Of a stretch of DNA of 64,000 nt, positions 37,714 to 48,406 are shown piece after piece. Numbering within the stretch: position 1 is the first letter of the stretch; each line of letters begins with the position of its first letter. The translations under genes were made by a program, and so were the position numbers. Below the pieces are notes generated by a model, which worked only from the letters and a program-made list of their open reading frames with translations, made no database searches and had not been told where the DNA came from. The stretch is from Monilinia fructicola (Eukaryota; Ascomycota; Leotiomycetes; Helotiales; Sclerotiniaceae), in assembly GCA_008692225.1 (NCBI GenBank), contig VICG01000002.1, positions 450,001 to 514,000 of the forward strand. The letters are read 5' to 3'.

Positions 37714-38712
37714 ATGTCTTCCTCTGCTGACAAAGACTTGGAAGCATGTCCGAGAAAGGTGTGTTCAAACACTTAAGAAATCAATTCACGGATGCGGGTC
37801 TTTTAACCATTGACTGACTTAATGCCTTTGTAGAACTTTGAAACCATGACGCGGGCTGAAGCGATAGATACTATACTAAAGCGCGCATCAACACTGGAGC
37901 GATTTTTAGTGCACAAAAACCCATTGTCTCCAGAGGAAATGGCCAGGAATGGCATGGAAGAGGAGTCAAAAGAGTCGTCATATTCTACATCCAATTTTAG
38001 AAGACGTCAAAAATTCATCGGATCAGAGTGTGAATACAATTCGGAAACAGTAATCCTTAAACATCGCCACATCATAGCTTCGGTAAACAATCAATTGAAT
38101 AGTCTCTTCCGTTATACTTTGGAAGCCAGGTTAGAGATTTTAAAGGAGCATCTCCAAGACTTCCAGGAGGATATCAAGACTGCCGAGGAATATTTGTTCC
38201 TCCTGCGAAAGTTGGATGTCACAGACGACAAATCTGTGGAACATAAGATCAAGTAAGTCCGACAATCTGACTTTATTATGAGAACTATTTACTTCTTTGA
38301 GAGTATCTACATGCTGATTTATTCTTCCATTATAGCACCGCCTTGGTATTGATGGCCGAGTCCTCAGCTATGCGAAATAATATAGAAGTCCGCATTCAAG
38401 AAGTGGATGATTTCCTCTCAGATGCTAGTGATAAGCTTCATTTAAGTTCAAGAAGACAGATGATGTTTAACCTTGGTGTGAGACATGGGGCTTATGGAAG
38501 TAAACTTGTGAGTAGTAACGTTCTCTTTCTTCTCTGATACATCTTCAGCGCATCTCATCTTCTTAAGACTCTGCTGACTTAATCGTTTGTTACAGACTCT
38601 TCGAGATCATGAAAAATGTCCGCAGTGGAAATACCTACATCTTCTTGATGTCAAAACATTGAAAGAGCAAGTTAGCGGTACAGAGATTTTCTCGAATCAA
38701 TCAGAGCTATAA
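37714..38712 (+). CDS. Hypothetical helical protein (four exons)
   Basis: Exons 37714-37758, 37834-38252, 38336-38507 and 38596-38712 join in phase through introns with GTGTGT, GTAAGT and GTGAGT donors and TAG/CAG ends, giving 250 residues. It is rich in Leu, Glu, Lys and Arg with heptad-like stretches (LEARLEILKEHLQDFQEDIK, EVRIQEVDDFLSDASDKL), so mostly helical and probably coiled coil. The consistent splicing supports a real gene. No domain recognised. Together with the next two genes it forms a same-strand group of small helical proteins. Confidence 0.65.
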
Positions 38713-39880
38713 TGGGGCTATAGTTGTACACCTCTGACTATTAGCTTTTGTCTTGCATGTACCATATATGCTGAATTTGCGGTGTTGGGCAGAATGATGG
38801 AGGATACTTTACCGTTCCTTGCCATTCAATAATCAAAGGCTTAAGGCTAGGTATAGAACGTTCTTCATAATTCAAAAGCTTTTAGCTTCTAATATCGATG
38901 CCATATGAGAGTACAACATCTCGCAAGTATCTAGAGGAAGGTCCTGGGCGTGTGAATGTATGGTAATTTAAAAGTGATAAAGCTTTGAGAGACCTAGACT
39001 ACAACTAAATGAGTAAAGACTTTCACGAAAAGCTTTCCAAAGACTGATTATATCGTCTACTGAATAAATTCTGCCCTATTTCTACTGTGATTGAAACAAC
39101 ATTTTTGCGGATATGCGCCCTATGAATCACAATCTCTCAGGTCCAAGTGGCTCATCTTCGCACCTGTATATTATTTTCCTCTGTGAGACATACTATTCCC
39201 ACCGTAGGCTGTGTTCTTACCATTGTTACATTTCTGAATCAGAGTATCCTGTGATTGAATACATATGATGTCTTGGATCTAACAGGTCCGTTCAACATAT
39301 GCGTGGCTCTGTATACATTCTGGCAATTGTTTGAAGTTCAAACATTAACAGGCTTTAGTCATTGCAAGTTTTGAATCTGGGTTGCAGTTCTTATGATAAT
39401 CTAATGCTGTACCATCTAGTTCATCATGTGTATAAAGGGATATTAGTTCTCCCTTCATCTCTGTGCCAACCATCAGCTTCCTCAATCAACTACAGTACTA
39501 TGAAACCGCTTTCAAGAAGCCCCTGGAGTATTTAAATTATTATAATCTTTATCGGCAATTTATTAGACACTTGAAAGCAAAGGCCAAATTATTCAAAACT
39601 TAATTCCCTTTGACAACCTCATTCAAATATATGAAACCATTGTTACAGCAACTGTAACTAATAATTATAGGCCGCACACATCTTTTCTTTAATCACTAAT
39701 CAGATTGTTAATAAGTCACTTCCCCAGACCGTTCAGAAAAACACAAAGTCTACACCAATTCCTACCTCTGGTTTGTTTACCCTCTGTTATTTCCATTGCC
39801 GACTTGCCTATTTCCATGCAAATTTAAAGACTGACACTTCTATCTATCATTAGATATTTATCTTCATATGTAAAGCAGAT
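38713..39880. other. Intergenic, no gene seen
   Basis: Normal composition with only short chance frames. Confidence 0.5.
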
Positions 39881-40492
39881 ATGTCTCATACTCTGAAGTT
39901 GTCCACCCCAGGCCTCGTCGAAGAATATCAGAAAAAAGTCCTCCGAGGCATCACCGAAATCAATGCCAAGATGCAAACCCTACCTTTAGAAGATCGCATG
40001 GCATATCTTTTGCGTGCTCAAACGTCGTTGTCTTCCCAAATCGACGAAGTGAGATACTGCATTCAGAAGCTCAAAAACATAGTGATATCTCAAGATCTCG
40101 AGTATGTACAATCCTACAATTCTACATAATCAAAGCTAGCAATACTGACACTGGTGAGGGCAATGAAAGTTATTGAGCAGGACTTGTCGCGCACTATTAC
40201 TATGGTGCTGGATCTACAAGAAAGACATCGGCTCGGAAGTGCTAGCAACAATTCCAGACTTCCAACAACAATTCCTCGGGGAGATCGCGGTCGCCGTGCA
40301 TCATTGGCACCTATAACAACTGAAGATCAACAGCATCGTATTGTTTCGCCCCCTGGAGAGAAGGTTGGAGAGAAAGAAAAGAAAGCTGCCATCAAAGGTA
40401 TCTTGCGCCCACCCCGCGAGGAATTTTTCGAGGACATCCTCCAAGGAACAAGCAATATGGAGACTGTGAAGAAGAGATCAGGTCTCAATTAA
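39881..40492 (+). CDS. Hypothetical helical protein (two exons)
   Basis: Exons 39881-40101 and 40159-40492, intron GTATGT...TGAG, 184 residues. The N-terminal half is helical (LVEEYQKKVLRGITEINAKM, SLSSQIDEVRYCIQKLKNIV) and carries the splice join DLEAMKVIEQ. The C-terminal half is Ser/Arg/Pro-rich and probably disordered (IPRGDRGRRASLAPI). No recognised family; resembles its neighbours in size and composition rather than in identifiable sequence. Confidence 0.6.
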
Positions 40493-41342
40493 GGTCTTAA
40501 TCATATAGACTATTGTGTATTTGGCTTTATCGTGTCGAAGTACAGGAAATTGGGCATTGGGCATGTATGTAATTGCTTTTGTCGACAAGCAGTGGCATCA
40601 AGCTTTGCAAACTTCTTTATCTATTTAACCCAAATACAATTCTCGGTTCATGCTTTAAGCAACTTACAATTGTCCAAGATAGTTTATCTGTGTGAAAATC
40701 ATGATATCTTGATGCCTTTAGTTATTTTGTGTCCATATCTAGCACTGTGAATATGTTAAAGCTTCAGTGGGCTTTGATGTGATGCTTCACTTTTGTCACA
40801 TCAAGGGAATTACAACTTACCTTCCCTAATCAATACAAACACACGATATATTCTTAATTCCTGAGTTAATCATCATTAGACATTCTTTGTATACTCCCGA
40901 CCTCTTTAAACCGACCTCTTTAAACCAACAGACTAATGCTCGGTTAATCTCGGTAAGGAACATGACTTTTCTCCTTTACCGAATACCTAGGAACTTCTAG
41001 TTTAGTAGGATTTGCGTCGGATTTGAGCATACAACCATATAACTTCATCATATTAATTGGTTGTAAAATTAATCCTATAATATTGTGGTAGGCCTTTATG
41101 ATAGGGTCTTACCTTTCCTCTTTTGGGGTATATCATCAAGTGCCGCAATTCAACAAGACTACTCGGCAAGGCTTTCATGAGAGGAAACAAAACTTTTTTA
41201 TTTCCACCAATTCTCATGTACTCAAATTCCATTTGCTCAATTCACTAGTATCCGCCCTAAGTAGTAACCAAATATCTCCCCATCACCAGTACCAAGAAAA
41301 CACAAGCCCCTACAATCTTAGCCACCCATCTACGCTCTAAAC
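40493..41342. other. Intergenic, no gene seen
   Basis: No supportable feature apart from a directly repeated CGACCTCTTTAAACC at 40909-40936. Confidence 0.45.
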
Positions 41343-41819
41343 ATGTCTCAAAATAATACCACCCACGAATTTGAGATGAACTTTGATGAGTATATCGAGA
41401 GTATACACAGTGATCTCGCCTACTGGGAGATGTTGGACGAAACCGAGGTTGCAATTACCGAGCAAATCGCCCGCTACGAAGACCGATTTCTCAATACCAA
41501 CTTCAAGATCATGGTCATGGAGAGGAAGAGAAGACAATTAGCCAGCGATAGCATCACGCCCAGAGTGCGACAAGTTGAGCTCTTGAGGTGCGTTGTTCCA
41601 ATTTGTCATTCTTTGGGTCGAATCTTGGGGATTGCACTAACATGTGTGTGTGGTTGTAGCGAGTACGATAACATCCTCAATCTATTGCATCCCGTCCTTG
41701 AGTGGTTGAAGGCTCAGAAGGAAGATTTGAAGGATCTGTGGGAGGCTAGAGTTCGAGGGGATGTCGAAACTGCGAGGGATATCGAGGAGGCGATGGATCT
41801 GGAGCCGGCGTATTTTTGA
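41343..41819 (+). CDS. Hypothetical helical protein (two exons)
   Basis: Exons 41343-41587 and 41660-41819. The 72-nt intron (GTGCGT...TTGTAG, with CTAACAT branch) is a multiple of three and free of stops, so the unspliced frame also reads through (158 codons); spliced product is 134 residues. The intron translates to a Cys/Val/Gly-rich insert unlike the helical rest, which favours splicing. Helical, acidic, with LHPVLEWLKAQKEDLKDLWE near the end. No family recognised. Last of the three helical genes on this strand. Confidence 0.6.
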   Translation: MSQNNTTHEFEMNFDEYIESIHSDLAYWEMLDETEVAITEQIARYEDRFLNTNFKIMVMERKRRQLASDSITPRVRQVELLRCVVPICHSLGRILGIALTCVCGCSEYDNILNLLHPVLEWLKAQKEDLKDLWEARVRGDVETARDIEEAMDLEPAYF

Positions 41820-41930
41820 TTGCTGGCGGATTGGAGGTGCTTGGGCTTGGGTAGATATCGATGCCGCAGATTCAATTATATCCTGAAAATTTGAACCAAC
41901 ACTACCAGAAACTCGGGACAACCACGAACT

Positions 41931-42323
41931 ATGTCCACAAAACTCCTTCAAACTTTGACGTACTCTATCACTGGTACTTCACCAGGAGACTCATCAATCC
42001 AATCCTATCCACCGTTTGCGAGAATATTAATATCCAGAATCAATGTCAATACCAGCACCAGCAATCCCCAACACTCCCCAACACCAAGCCCTATAGTCCA
42101 GAAAACAATAGATCCAGATGTTCTCTTACCTGGACATCCATGCCTCTCATCTACTCAAAGCCAACCGGAAGGCGCATGGGATCCAATCTCTACCACGCAT
42201 CCTCTCTACCCCACGAACAAGAATCAGACAGCAATAACCCTATCGATTTGTACGCCGCGAGGATCTAGAAATGACATCTCTTCGCCTTTGCATAAGCGCA
42301 GCGTATCATTTCATCTCCCGTAA
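41931..42323 (+). CDS. Uncertain Ser/Thr/Pro-rich frame
   Basis: A 130-codon open frame rich in Ser, Thr, Pro and Ile, apparently disordered. A second frame (41861-42268) overlaps it and both cannot be right. It could be the 3' region or a further exon of the preceding helical gene. No domain; weak call. Confidence 0.25.
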   Translation: MSTKLLQTLTYSITGTSPGDSSIQSYPPFARILISRINVNTSTSNPQHSPTPSPIVQKTIDPDVLLPGHPCLSSTQSQPEGAWDPISTTHPLYPTNKNQTAITLSICTPRGSRNDISSPLHKRSVSFHLP

Positions 42324-42743
42324 ACCCTACGTATAATCAAGTGATCCAAGCCAGCTGATGATATGGGGATGATTATACTCAACTTGAACATCTATACATA
42401 CTGCGAACCCGAGTTTCGGCACATATTACCTTGCTTTCGCAAACATGTTGGAAAAATTGCATACACTCAACTATCGCAAATAACCTAGAGTAGGGTTCAA
42501 TAACGATACCTTAGTGAAACATCTAAACATCTCAACCCCCCATCATCAAACTCAAAGATTATCACATCATCTCATCAACTCACCTCCATTGTCCATTCTG
42601 CATTTTTGTCTAAAACCCTCCCCATCCCCATCCCCACCACCAAATCTCCATTTTCCGAACAGAAGGCGAAGATTCAATCGATATCTGTACATAGTGCTTT
42701 TTATAAATCTACAACTCATATTATAAAATCTATAAAATTAAAA

Positions 42744-42791
42744 CTATTTATTTCTCTATTTATTTCTCTATTTATTTCTCTATTTATTTAC
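42744..42791. repeat. 12-bp tandem repeat
   Basis: Four units of CTATTTATTTCT just before the AT-rich transposon remnant. Confidence 0.8.
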
Positions 42792-42915
42792 TATAATAAA
42801 AAGATAAGAATAAAATAATTAAATTCAAATATAGAAAACTCTTTTAAAACTATAGCGGTATTTTATAAAAGCTTAAAAAACTCAAGTAGTATATAAATAC
42901 TAAAACTATAAATTA

Positions 42916-43807
42916 GTCGCTGTTACGATCACATACTATAGTGAGTCAATAAAGGTCAATTAACTAGAATAAGAAAGCTAAGGAGGGAAGAGATCTCTAA
43001 GGGATTTAGAGATCTCTTTTATATATAGTATCGCTTAGCGTGAGGAAATATCACGTGCCTTAGGCACGTGATATTCGTCACAGTCGCCTACCCTACTTCT
43101 TGCCACCCCCCCCCCTATTTAGCCAGCATGTTATACTAAAAACCGCCATTTTAACGTATTAATAACTTTCTAGAAAATAAATATATACATTTTAAATTTT
43201 AACTAAATTTACTAATAGATTTTAGAGATCTTAATTTTTTATAATTTTTTTATAAGTAGTAGTATAGAATTATAAAAAATTAGAATTTTCAGTTGGGGAT
43301 TTGTATGAAAAATCATATATAAAATTAAAACTTTTTAAGAAAAAATATTTATAACTTTTAAATAAAAATAGTTCAAAATTATTTATAATCAATGAGTAAT
43401 ATAAAATTCTAAATTTGTCATCTTAAATTTTATCGCTAAAATTTAAAGATCTATATTATGTATTAATTATAGATGATGATATATTATTAAAATAATACAT
43501 TTGATTAGAATTAATCTTAAGATTTTATTAAATAAATGTAATCTTTGTTTTAAAGATTTTAATTTTGTATAGGATTTAATTATATACAAATCAAAAATTA
43601 AAATTAAAAATTTTTATAATCCTCTATTAGACTTTATAGAAAAATCGAAAAAAATTAAAACCTATTAATTTATATATATTGAATCACTCTTTAAATGTTC
43701 GGTTGATTATATTAATTATTCATTAAGTTATCAATACTTTAAAATGACTGTTCCTAATGTGAAATGCTGGCCAAATGGGGGGGATGGCGAGAAGTAGGGT
43801 GAGCGAC
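42916..43807. mobile_element. TIR element D (TTA-flanked), interrupted by a solo LTR
   Basis: Left end GTCGC + CTACCCTACTTCTTGCCA and right end, read on the minus strand, GTCGCTCACCCTACTTCTCG form TIRs of about 50 bp that also share a C-run and TTTRGCCAGCAT. TTA flanks both ends (42913-42915 and 43808-43810), as in PIF/Harbinger elements. Without the LTR the element is about 725 bp. The interior is A/T-rich with no readable coding remnant, so non-autonomous or RIP-degraded. Confidence 0.7.
42921..43082. mobile_element. Solo LTR (162 bp) with 5-bp target duplication
   Basis: Starts TGTTACGATCAC and ends GATATTCGTCACA, so TG...CA with short inverted termini. Both sides carry GTCGC (42916-42920 and 43083-43087), a 5-bp target duplication. 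No internal retrotransposon sequence or second LTR is present, so it is a solo LTR. It contains two strong palindromes, AGAGATCTCT (twice) and ATATCACGTGCC/GGCACGTGATAT around 43046-43074. It does not show the heavy RIP of the surrounding element. Confidence 0.75.
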
Positions 43808-43810
43808 TTA

Positions 43811-44865
43811 AGAACTTATCCTCCAAGTAAGATTGAAGAGTTGAAAGTTATCCATCAAATCATCTTTCCCTTCAAAAGAGCAAGAATAATCCATCCTCAA
43901 CAAAGTTACGCGTAAAAAAATATGCAAAAACCAGCTCTACGCTTTATTTTCCAAATGCTTTTCAAAACTCCATCTATAGAATTCTACATACAATTCCAAG
44001 GCTCAATTGCTGTATTGATTCCTATCACAATCTCTACAAAGGTTTACGTTTGATAGTTACCGTCAGTAAGCCTTGATTATATTACCCGTCTGTAATTATG
44101 TGAATATAAATTGATACTACTCCTACGACTACACTACTCCTCCATTCTCCAAACGCCCCGCCTCCCTCCCCCCCGTTGCCCGCCGAAAAAATGGAAAGAA
44201 AAAAAACAGAAGAGACAAGAGCATTTACAGTTTTGCCAGCAACCAGCAACCAGCAGCCAGCAGCCAACATCCCCATCCCCATTATCCCCATCTCAACACA
44301 ACCCAACTTAGCCCATCGCATCTCATCCCATCCCATCCTATCCCACCCCAACCCAATCTTCAAATAGACTTCTAAAAACCCATCAAAAAGACAATCTACC
44401 TACCTACCATTCCCCGTCTCTCCTCCCCTCTCCCCGCCTCTCCGCCTCCGCTTCCGCCTCCGCCTCCGCCTCCGCCTTCCCCGCTTCCCCACACCCCCGC
44501 CCCCTCCCTATATAATCAGTACAGTTCACGTACAGCATCACACTTCTCCACCCCCTTCCTTACCCTCGCTCTTCCATCTCATCATCCTCTAATATCTTCG
44601 ACCCAGCCATCTTGAATCTTCTCTGGCAAACATCATCACATAATGCGAAGTGAACTAAAGTGAAGTGGAGTGAAGTGAAGTGTTAGACGAAAACTGGGTA
44701 TTTGATAGGAGCGAAAATCTAGCTTTAGAAGAAAGTGAAATCCATATATGACATCCACCAGCCATCAGCCATCCCAGATCCCAATGCAATTCCCATTTGA
44801 TATCTCAAATAATACAATAATCTCAGTCCGTTGAAAGATGCCCGTTTTTAAATGACTAATATCAT
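43811..44865. other. Intergenic region downstream of ERD2
   Basis: No gene. A pyrimidine/C-rich stretch with CCTCCG repeats at 44440-44480 and GTGAAGTG repeats at 44655-44682 lies in it. Confidence 0.5.
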
Positions 44866-46115
44866 TTACCCCCTCCACTCTGAACCATTGCTCACGCCAT
44901 GAGTACTACTCTCACCCGGTATGGGCAATGTCCCATCCTCCTCACTCTCATCTCCATCATCATCTAGAATCTTTGCCAGTTCATCTGGATCCTTCATCTT
45001 CGCATCACCATCCACATCCGCTCCATCAATCACACCACTCTCCTGTCCTTCGAACGATGCTTGTCTTTGGCTCTCCCCTGCGAGAACACCATCATCTGCG
45101 CTCACCGAGATACCTCTCGCTCCCCACTTACTCCCATTGCGTCCTATTTCTCGTCTGCCGCTGCCTGCGGGGTTTGCTTCCTCATCGCCTTCATCATCTT
45201 CGTTTCCAGCCATATGTTTGTTGCCCAAAACACGATTCAATAACCATCCCCTACTTATATCATCTGCATCTACCACTCCTCCATTTCTTAACTTGACACG
45301 TTGTCGAGTGTAGTAAACCCATGCAAAATCAATATAAAATGCTGTTTGAATAACTCCCCCGATAATGGAAATAGCATCTGGTGATCGATCGTTGATATCG
45401 AGAGATCGCCAAATCCAATTTAGGATGTAGAAGAATCGATAAGAACCGAGCGTGACGAGATAGAAAGAATCGAGAACGGTGGGTACAGTAGTTTGTCGGA
45501 GAAGGAGGAGTTGTGGGAGGATACATGTCGACTCGAGGAGGATGGAAAAGACCCATAAAACCTAGAGTCATTATGTTAGCATCGCACACACACCACCCTT
45601 AGGAAATAAGCGTACCTCCATGAAGCCCCAAGCAAACTTCCGCTCAAAAATCATCATCAAAACAGGTGCCAAAACCGCACTTCCCACAAAACAAAGTCCA
45701 CCCAGCTTCCATGCCTTTTCACGTTCCCTCGTCCGGGCATATACTCGTAACATGAGGAATAGGATATAGAGCGAAGAACCGATATAGAAGATCTTCAGGA
45801 TGAAATTCCATAGGATGAAATACCCCGAAAAGAGGTCGAGATAGCGAGTGATGAAGACCATGGCATAGAGAGATTGAGTAATGAGAGAAACACCTGGTTG
45901 GCCATTAGCTTGATCGGCATTTCATGGGACTGAGAGGGGAAACACCTTCGGCAGATGAGTTCCTGTGGATTGCGTATATCAGGATGCATTTTGAGAGGGT
46001 ATGGGAAATATCTCCCAATATGCGGAAGAACTAGGGGATGTCAATAGATGCAAGGCAGGAGATGAGGAAAAGCTTCGAATGCGCTCAAGGATTGACATAC
46101 GTTGAAACCAACCAT
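44866..46115 (-). CDS. ERD2: ER lumen protein-retaining receptor (ERD2/KDEL receptor)
   Basis: Four exons, 46101-46115, 45946-46030, 45616-45893 and 44866-45561, join in phase to 357 residues. The first exon encodes only MVGFN. The seven-helix core is unmistakable: FRILGDISHTLSKCILIYAI, HRNSSAEGVSLITQ, VFITRYLDLF, WNFILKIFYIGSS, CILPQLLLLRQT, YRFFYILNWIWR and GGVIQTAFYIDFAWVYY. It binds C-terminal HDEL/KDEL signals of escaped ER proteins in the Golgi and returns them by COPI. Core receptors are about 212-220 residues; this one has about 135 extra residues from VDADDISRGWLLNRVLG onward, strongly acidic, which is longer than the yeast form. The coding frame is undamaged. Confidence 0.95.
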
Positions 46116-46684
46116 CTTATAAGTTTGTATGTGCGAATCTCTAGCAGTATTGTTTTAAAGATCCGTATTGAGATGAGGGGTGTGGTTGTTGAGCTGACGA
46201 AGCTATGATATCAGACAGATTGCGCGTCGCGGGTGTTATGCGACAGTATAGTGCATCACTATCCTTTCGGACTGGTGTATACAAATCTTTGAAAACCGAG
46301 TTGTTGACTTGTTATTTAGATAATCATAAATAACAATCAAATGAGTAAAAGATGACAGTTTGATTGTGATGCATGAGGAACAGGGGGAATGTAACAAGTT
46401 GTTCCTTCAGTTCCAGCGATACGCTCTCTTGGCTTGTGGCTGTGCTAAATTGTGGCTGAAGCTTCTTGTGGTTTGGCAGCTGTCAAAGCAAGGGGGGACT
46501 CATGAATGTGATAATCTGAGAAGGCATCAATGAAGATCGTCATATGACAAATCGTGGAATATAGTACGTTTGTCAGTATTTGATATCTACATCTTGTTGT
46601 CAACACCGAATCCTCGACAGACCTCACCCATCCCGTGGGTTAAAGAATATAACAAACCAACCAACTACTCGAGTATATACAAAA
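46116..46684. other. Intergenic, no gene seen
   Basis: Contains the 5' flank of ERD2 and the 3' flank of the GH76 gene; no other feature. Confidence 0.5.
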
Positions 46685-48406
46685 TCATTTGAGATCCGAA
46701 ATCTCCCACAATGCCCTCAATACAGATAATCCTCCACCTTGAGTTTCTACAGTTCTTCCTCTACCTCGATCATTGAGATCTTCTATCCCAATCTGGTGGT
46801 GGTCACCATCAGCGTATCCAAGAACATTCCCACTTTTCGCTCCCATGGGATAATTTCCACCTCTCCATTCGGGGTCCTTGGGAACTCCCATATTTCGATA
46901 ATCTACAGCATCTTCTGGAATCTGATCCGGGGTATCATCATTATATGAATGATGAGCTACCGGTGCGCCCCACCACATTCCAAATCTCCCTTCTTCGTCC
47001 CTAGTATCCAATGCGGCCTCGGCATTTCGTTTAATCCAGCTTGCATATCTCGAGCACTTGCCGGTATGCCACTCTCTATCCAATTTCAATTCTTCTTCCG
47101 TACCCGAATTAGGTTTCTCTGGTAAATCGCTACAAAATGCAGTCAAATGATGAAAGAATATGCCCTTGAACGTCTGTCCATTTTGAGAACAGAAACCACG
47201 TGAATCACAAACTTCTTCTAGTATACCATTTCTACCGAGACCATACCATTTCGCTAAAGCGGAACCATCTTTGGGCGGCGGTGAAATGACAACATCCTTC
47301 TTCAAGTCATAGCCTGTGGCGGCAATAACATCTGATATGAGTTTATGGCCATCCTCAAGATATGATCTTGCAGCAGTTGCATCATACAAGCCACGCTGCC
47401 CAGTGAGTAAAACGCCTTGGTTATAAGTATATACCATCTCATTTCGAGAATCACAGTGGGTATTTTCACCACCAGAAAGATTTGAAATATGATATCCATC
47501 AACGTATAATCCTTTCGAATCCGTCATGTTTGAATGGCTCAGCCAATTATAAGCATCAACAGCTGCTTTCAAGTACTTCGCATCGCGCGATGGATATGTA
47601 GGATTTGAAAGCATGAACGGAGATTGGTTAGAGTCTCCAGGAAAGTATAGATACATTGATATAGAGGCAGCGATATAGAGCTCGTTGGTGATTGCATTCT
47701 TGTAAGGGAGTAGATAAGGAGACCATATCATCCCACCACCACAAAGAGTCGTATCCCACCCTTGTGATGCTAGTTCCCAAAAGAGTCGTGCCCGATGGGC
47801 AAACGCGGGTTTGTACTGTTTTCCATACCATTCTGGTTGAGAGAAATTCGAATAATGTAATTCGGAGTGTAGATCAATGAATTTGATCGTATCTAACCAA
47901 CCCAGAACCACCCATAACATATCATCATAGGCTTGTTGTCGTAAAGAGAACGCATCTTGTCCAAAATAGAAGCCAATCAATTCAGAAAAATATTTGTTAA
48001 TGAGGTTTTCATTCGTCTTAGGGGAGGAGAGTGCAGAGAATGATCTTGTGAGAGTGGTAAGGGCACCAGCCACATACGTTCCAATCACAGCTGAGGTCCA
48101 GTCAATTCCTGTTGGATAAATACCTTGCCAGGTTGCAAAGTATTCATCTTGTAACACGTCCAGCGCGCTGACCAATGCTGGTAAGATTTTTGGATTTTTT
48201 GGTTTGATGTGGTTTTGAGGACGCCCATCTATTGTGATATCTTCATGATTTGTAAGTGGTCGTTGAGTCTGATCATTCTGCCGTACAACGTCGTGCGATC
48301 TTGCAGATACGCCAATGGAGAGCAATGAGGATGAGGTGCAGAAAATGCAAAGCAATAGTAAAGATATTCGTGGTTGTATATTGACCATGAATGAGAAAGA
48401 AACCAT
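46685..48406 (-). CDS. Glycoside hydrolase family 76 (alpha-1,6-mannanase, DFG5/DCW1-like)
   Basis: A single exon of 573 residues from the first ATG at 48406 (a second ATG at 48388 starts equally well). A signal peptide (ISLLLLCIFCTSSSLLS) indicates secretion. GH76 hallmarks follow: WQGIYPTGIDWTSAVIG, the catalytic Asp pair in RQQAYDDMLWVVLGWL, LWELASQGWDTTLCGGGMIW, NELYIAASISMYLY and TYNQGVLLTGQRGLYDAT. The family cleaves or transglycosylates alpha-1,6-mannose backbones; yeast relatives cross-link GPI proteins into the wall. No C-terminal GPI-attachment tail is apparent, so this one is likely soluble or wall-associated. The frame is intact. Confidence 0.93.
   Translation of the reverse strand: MVSFSFMVNIQPRISLLLLCIFCTSSSLLSIGVSARSHDVVRQNDQTQRPLTNHEDITIDGRPQNHIKPKNPKILPALVSALDVLQDEYFATWQGIYPTGIDWTSAVIGTYVAGALTTLTRSFSALSSPKTNENLINKYFSELIGFYFGQDAFSLRQQAYDDMLWVVLGWLDTIKFIDLHSELHYSNFSQPEWYGKQYKPAFAHRARLFWELASQGWDTTLCGGGMIWSPYLLPYKNAITNELYIAASISMYLYFPGDSNQSPFMLSNPTYPSRDAKYLKAAVDAYNWLSHSNMTDSKGLYVDGYHISNLSGGENTHCDSRNEMVYTYNQGVLLTGQRGLYDATAARSYLEDGHKLISDVIAATGYDLKKDVVISPPPKDGSALAKWYGLGRNGILEEVCDSRGFCSQNGQTFKGIFFHHLTAFCSDLPEKPNSGTEEELKLDREWHTGKCSRYASWIKRNAEAALDTRDEEGRFGMWWGAPVAHHSYNDDTPDQIPEDAVDYRNMGVPKDPEWRGGNYPMGAKSGNVLGYADGDHHQIGIEDLNDRGRGRTVETQGGGLSVLRALWEISDLK

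Noticed and set aside
44921..45313. Two overlapping plus-strand frames (Ser/Pro/His-rich) over ERD2
   Set aside because: Antisense to the acidic ERD2 tail, which creates long Ser/His-rich frames by codon complement.
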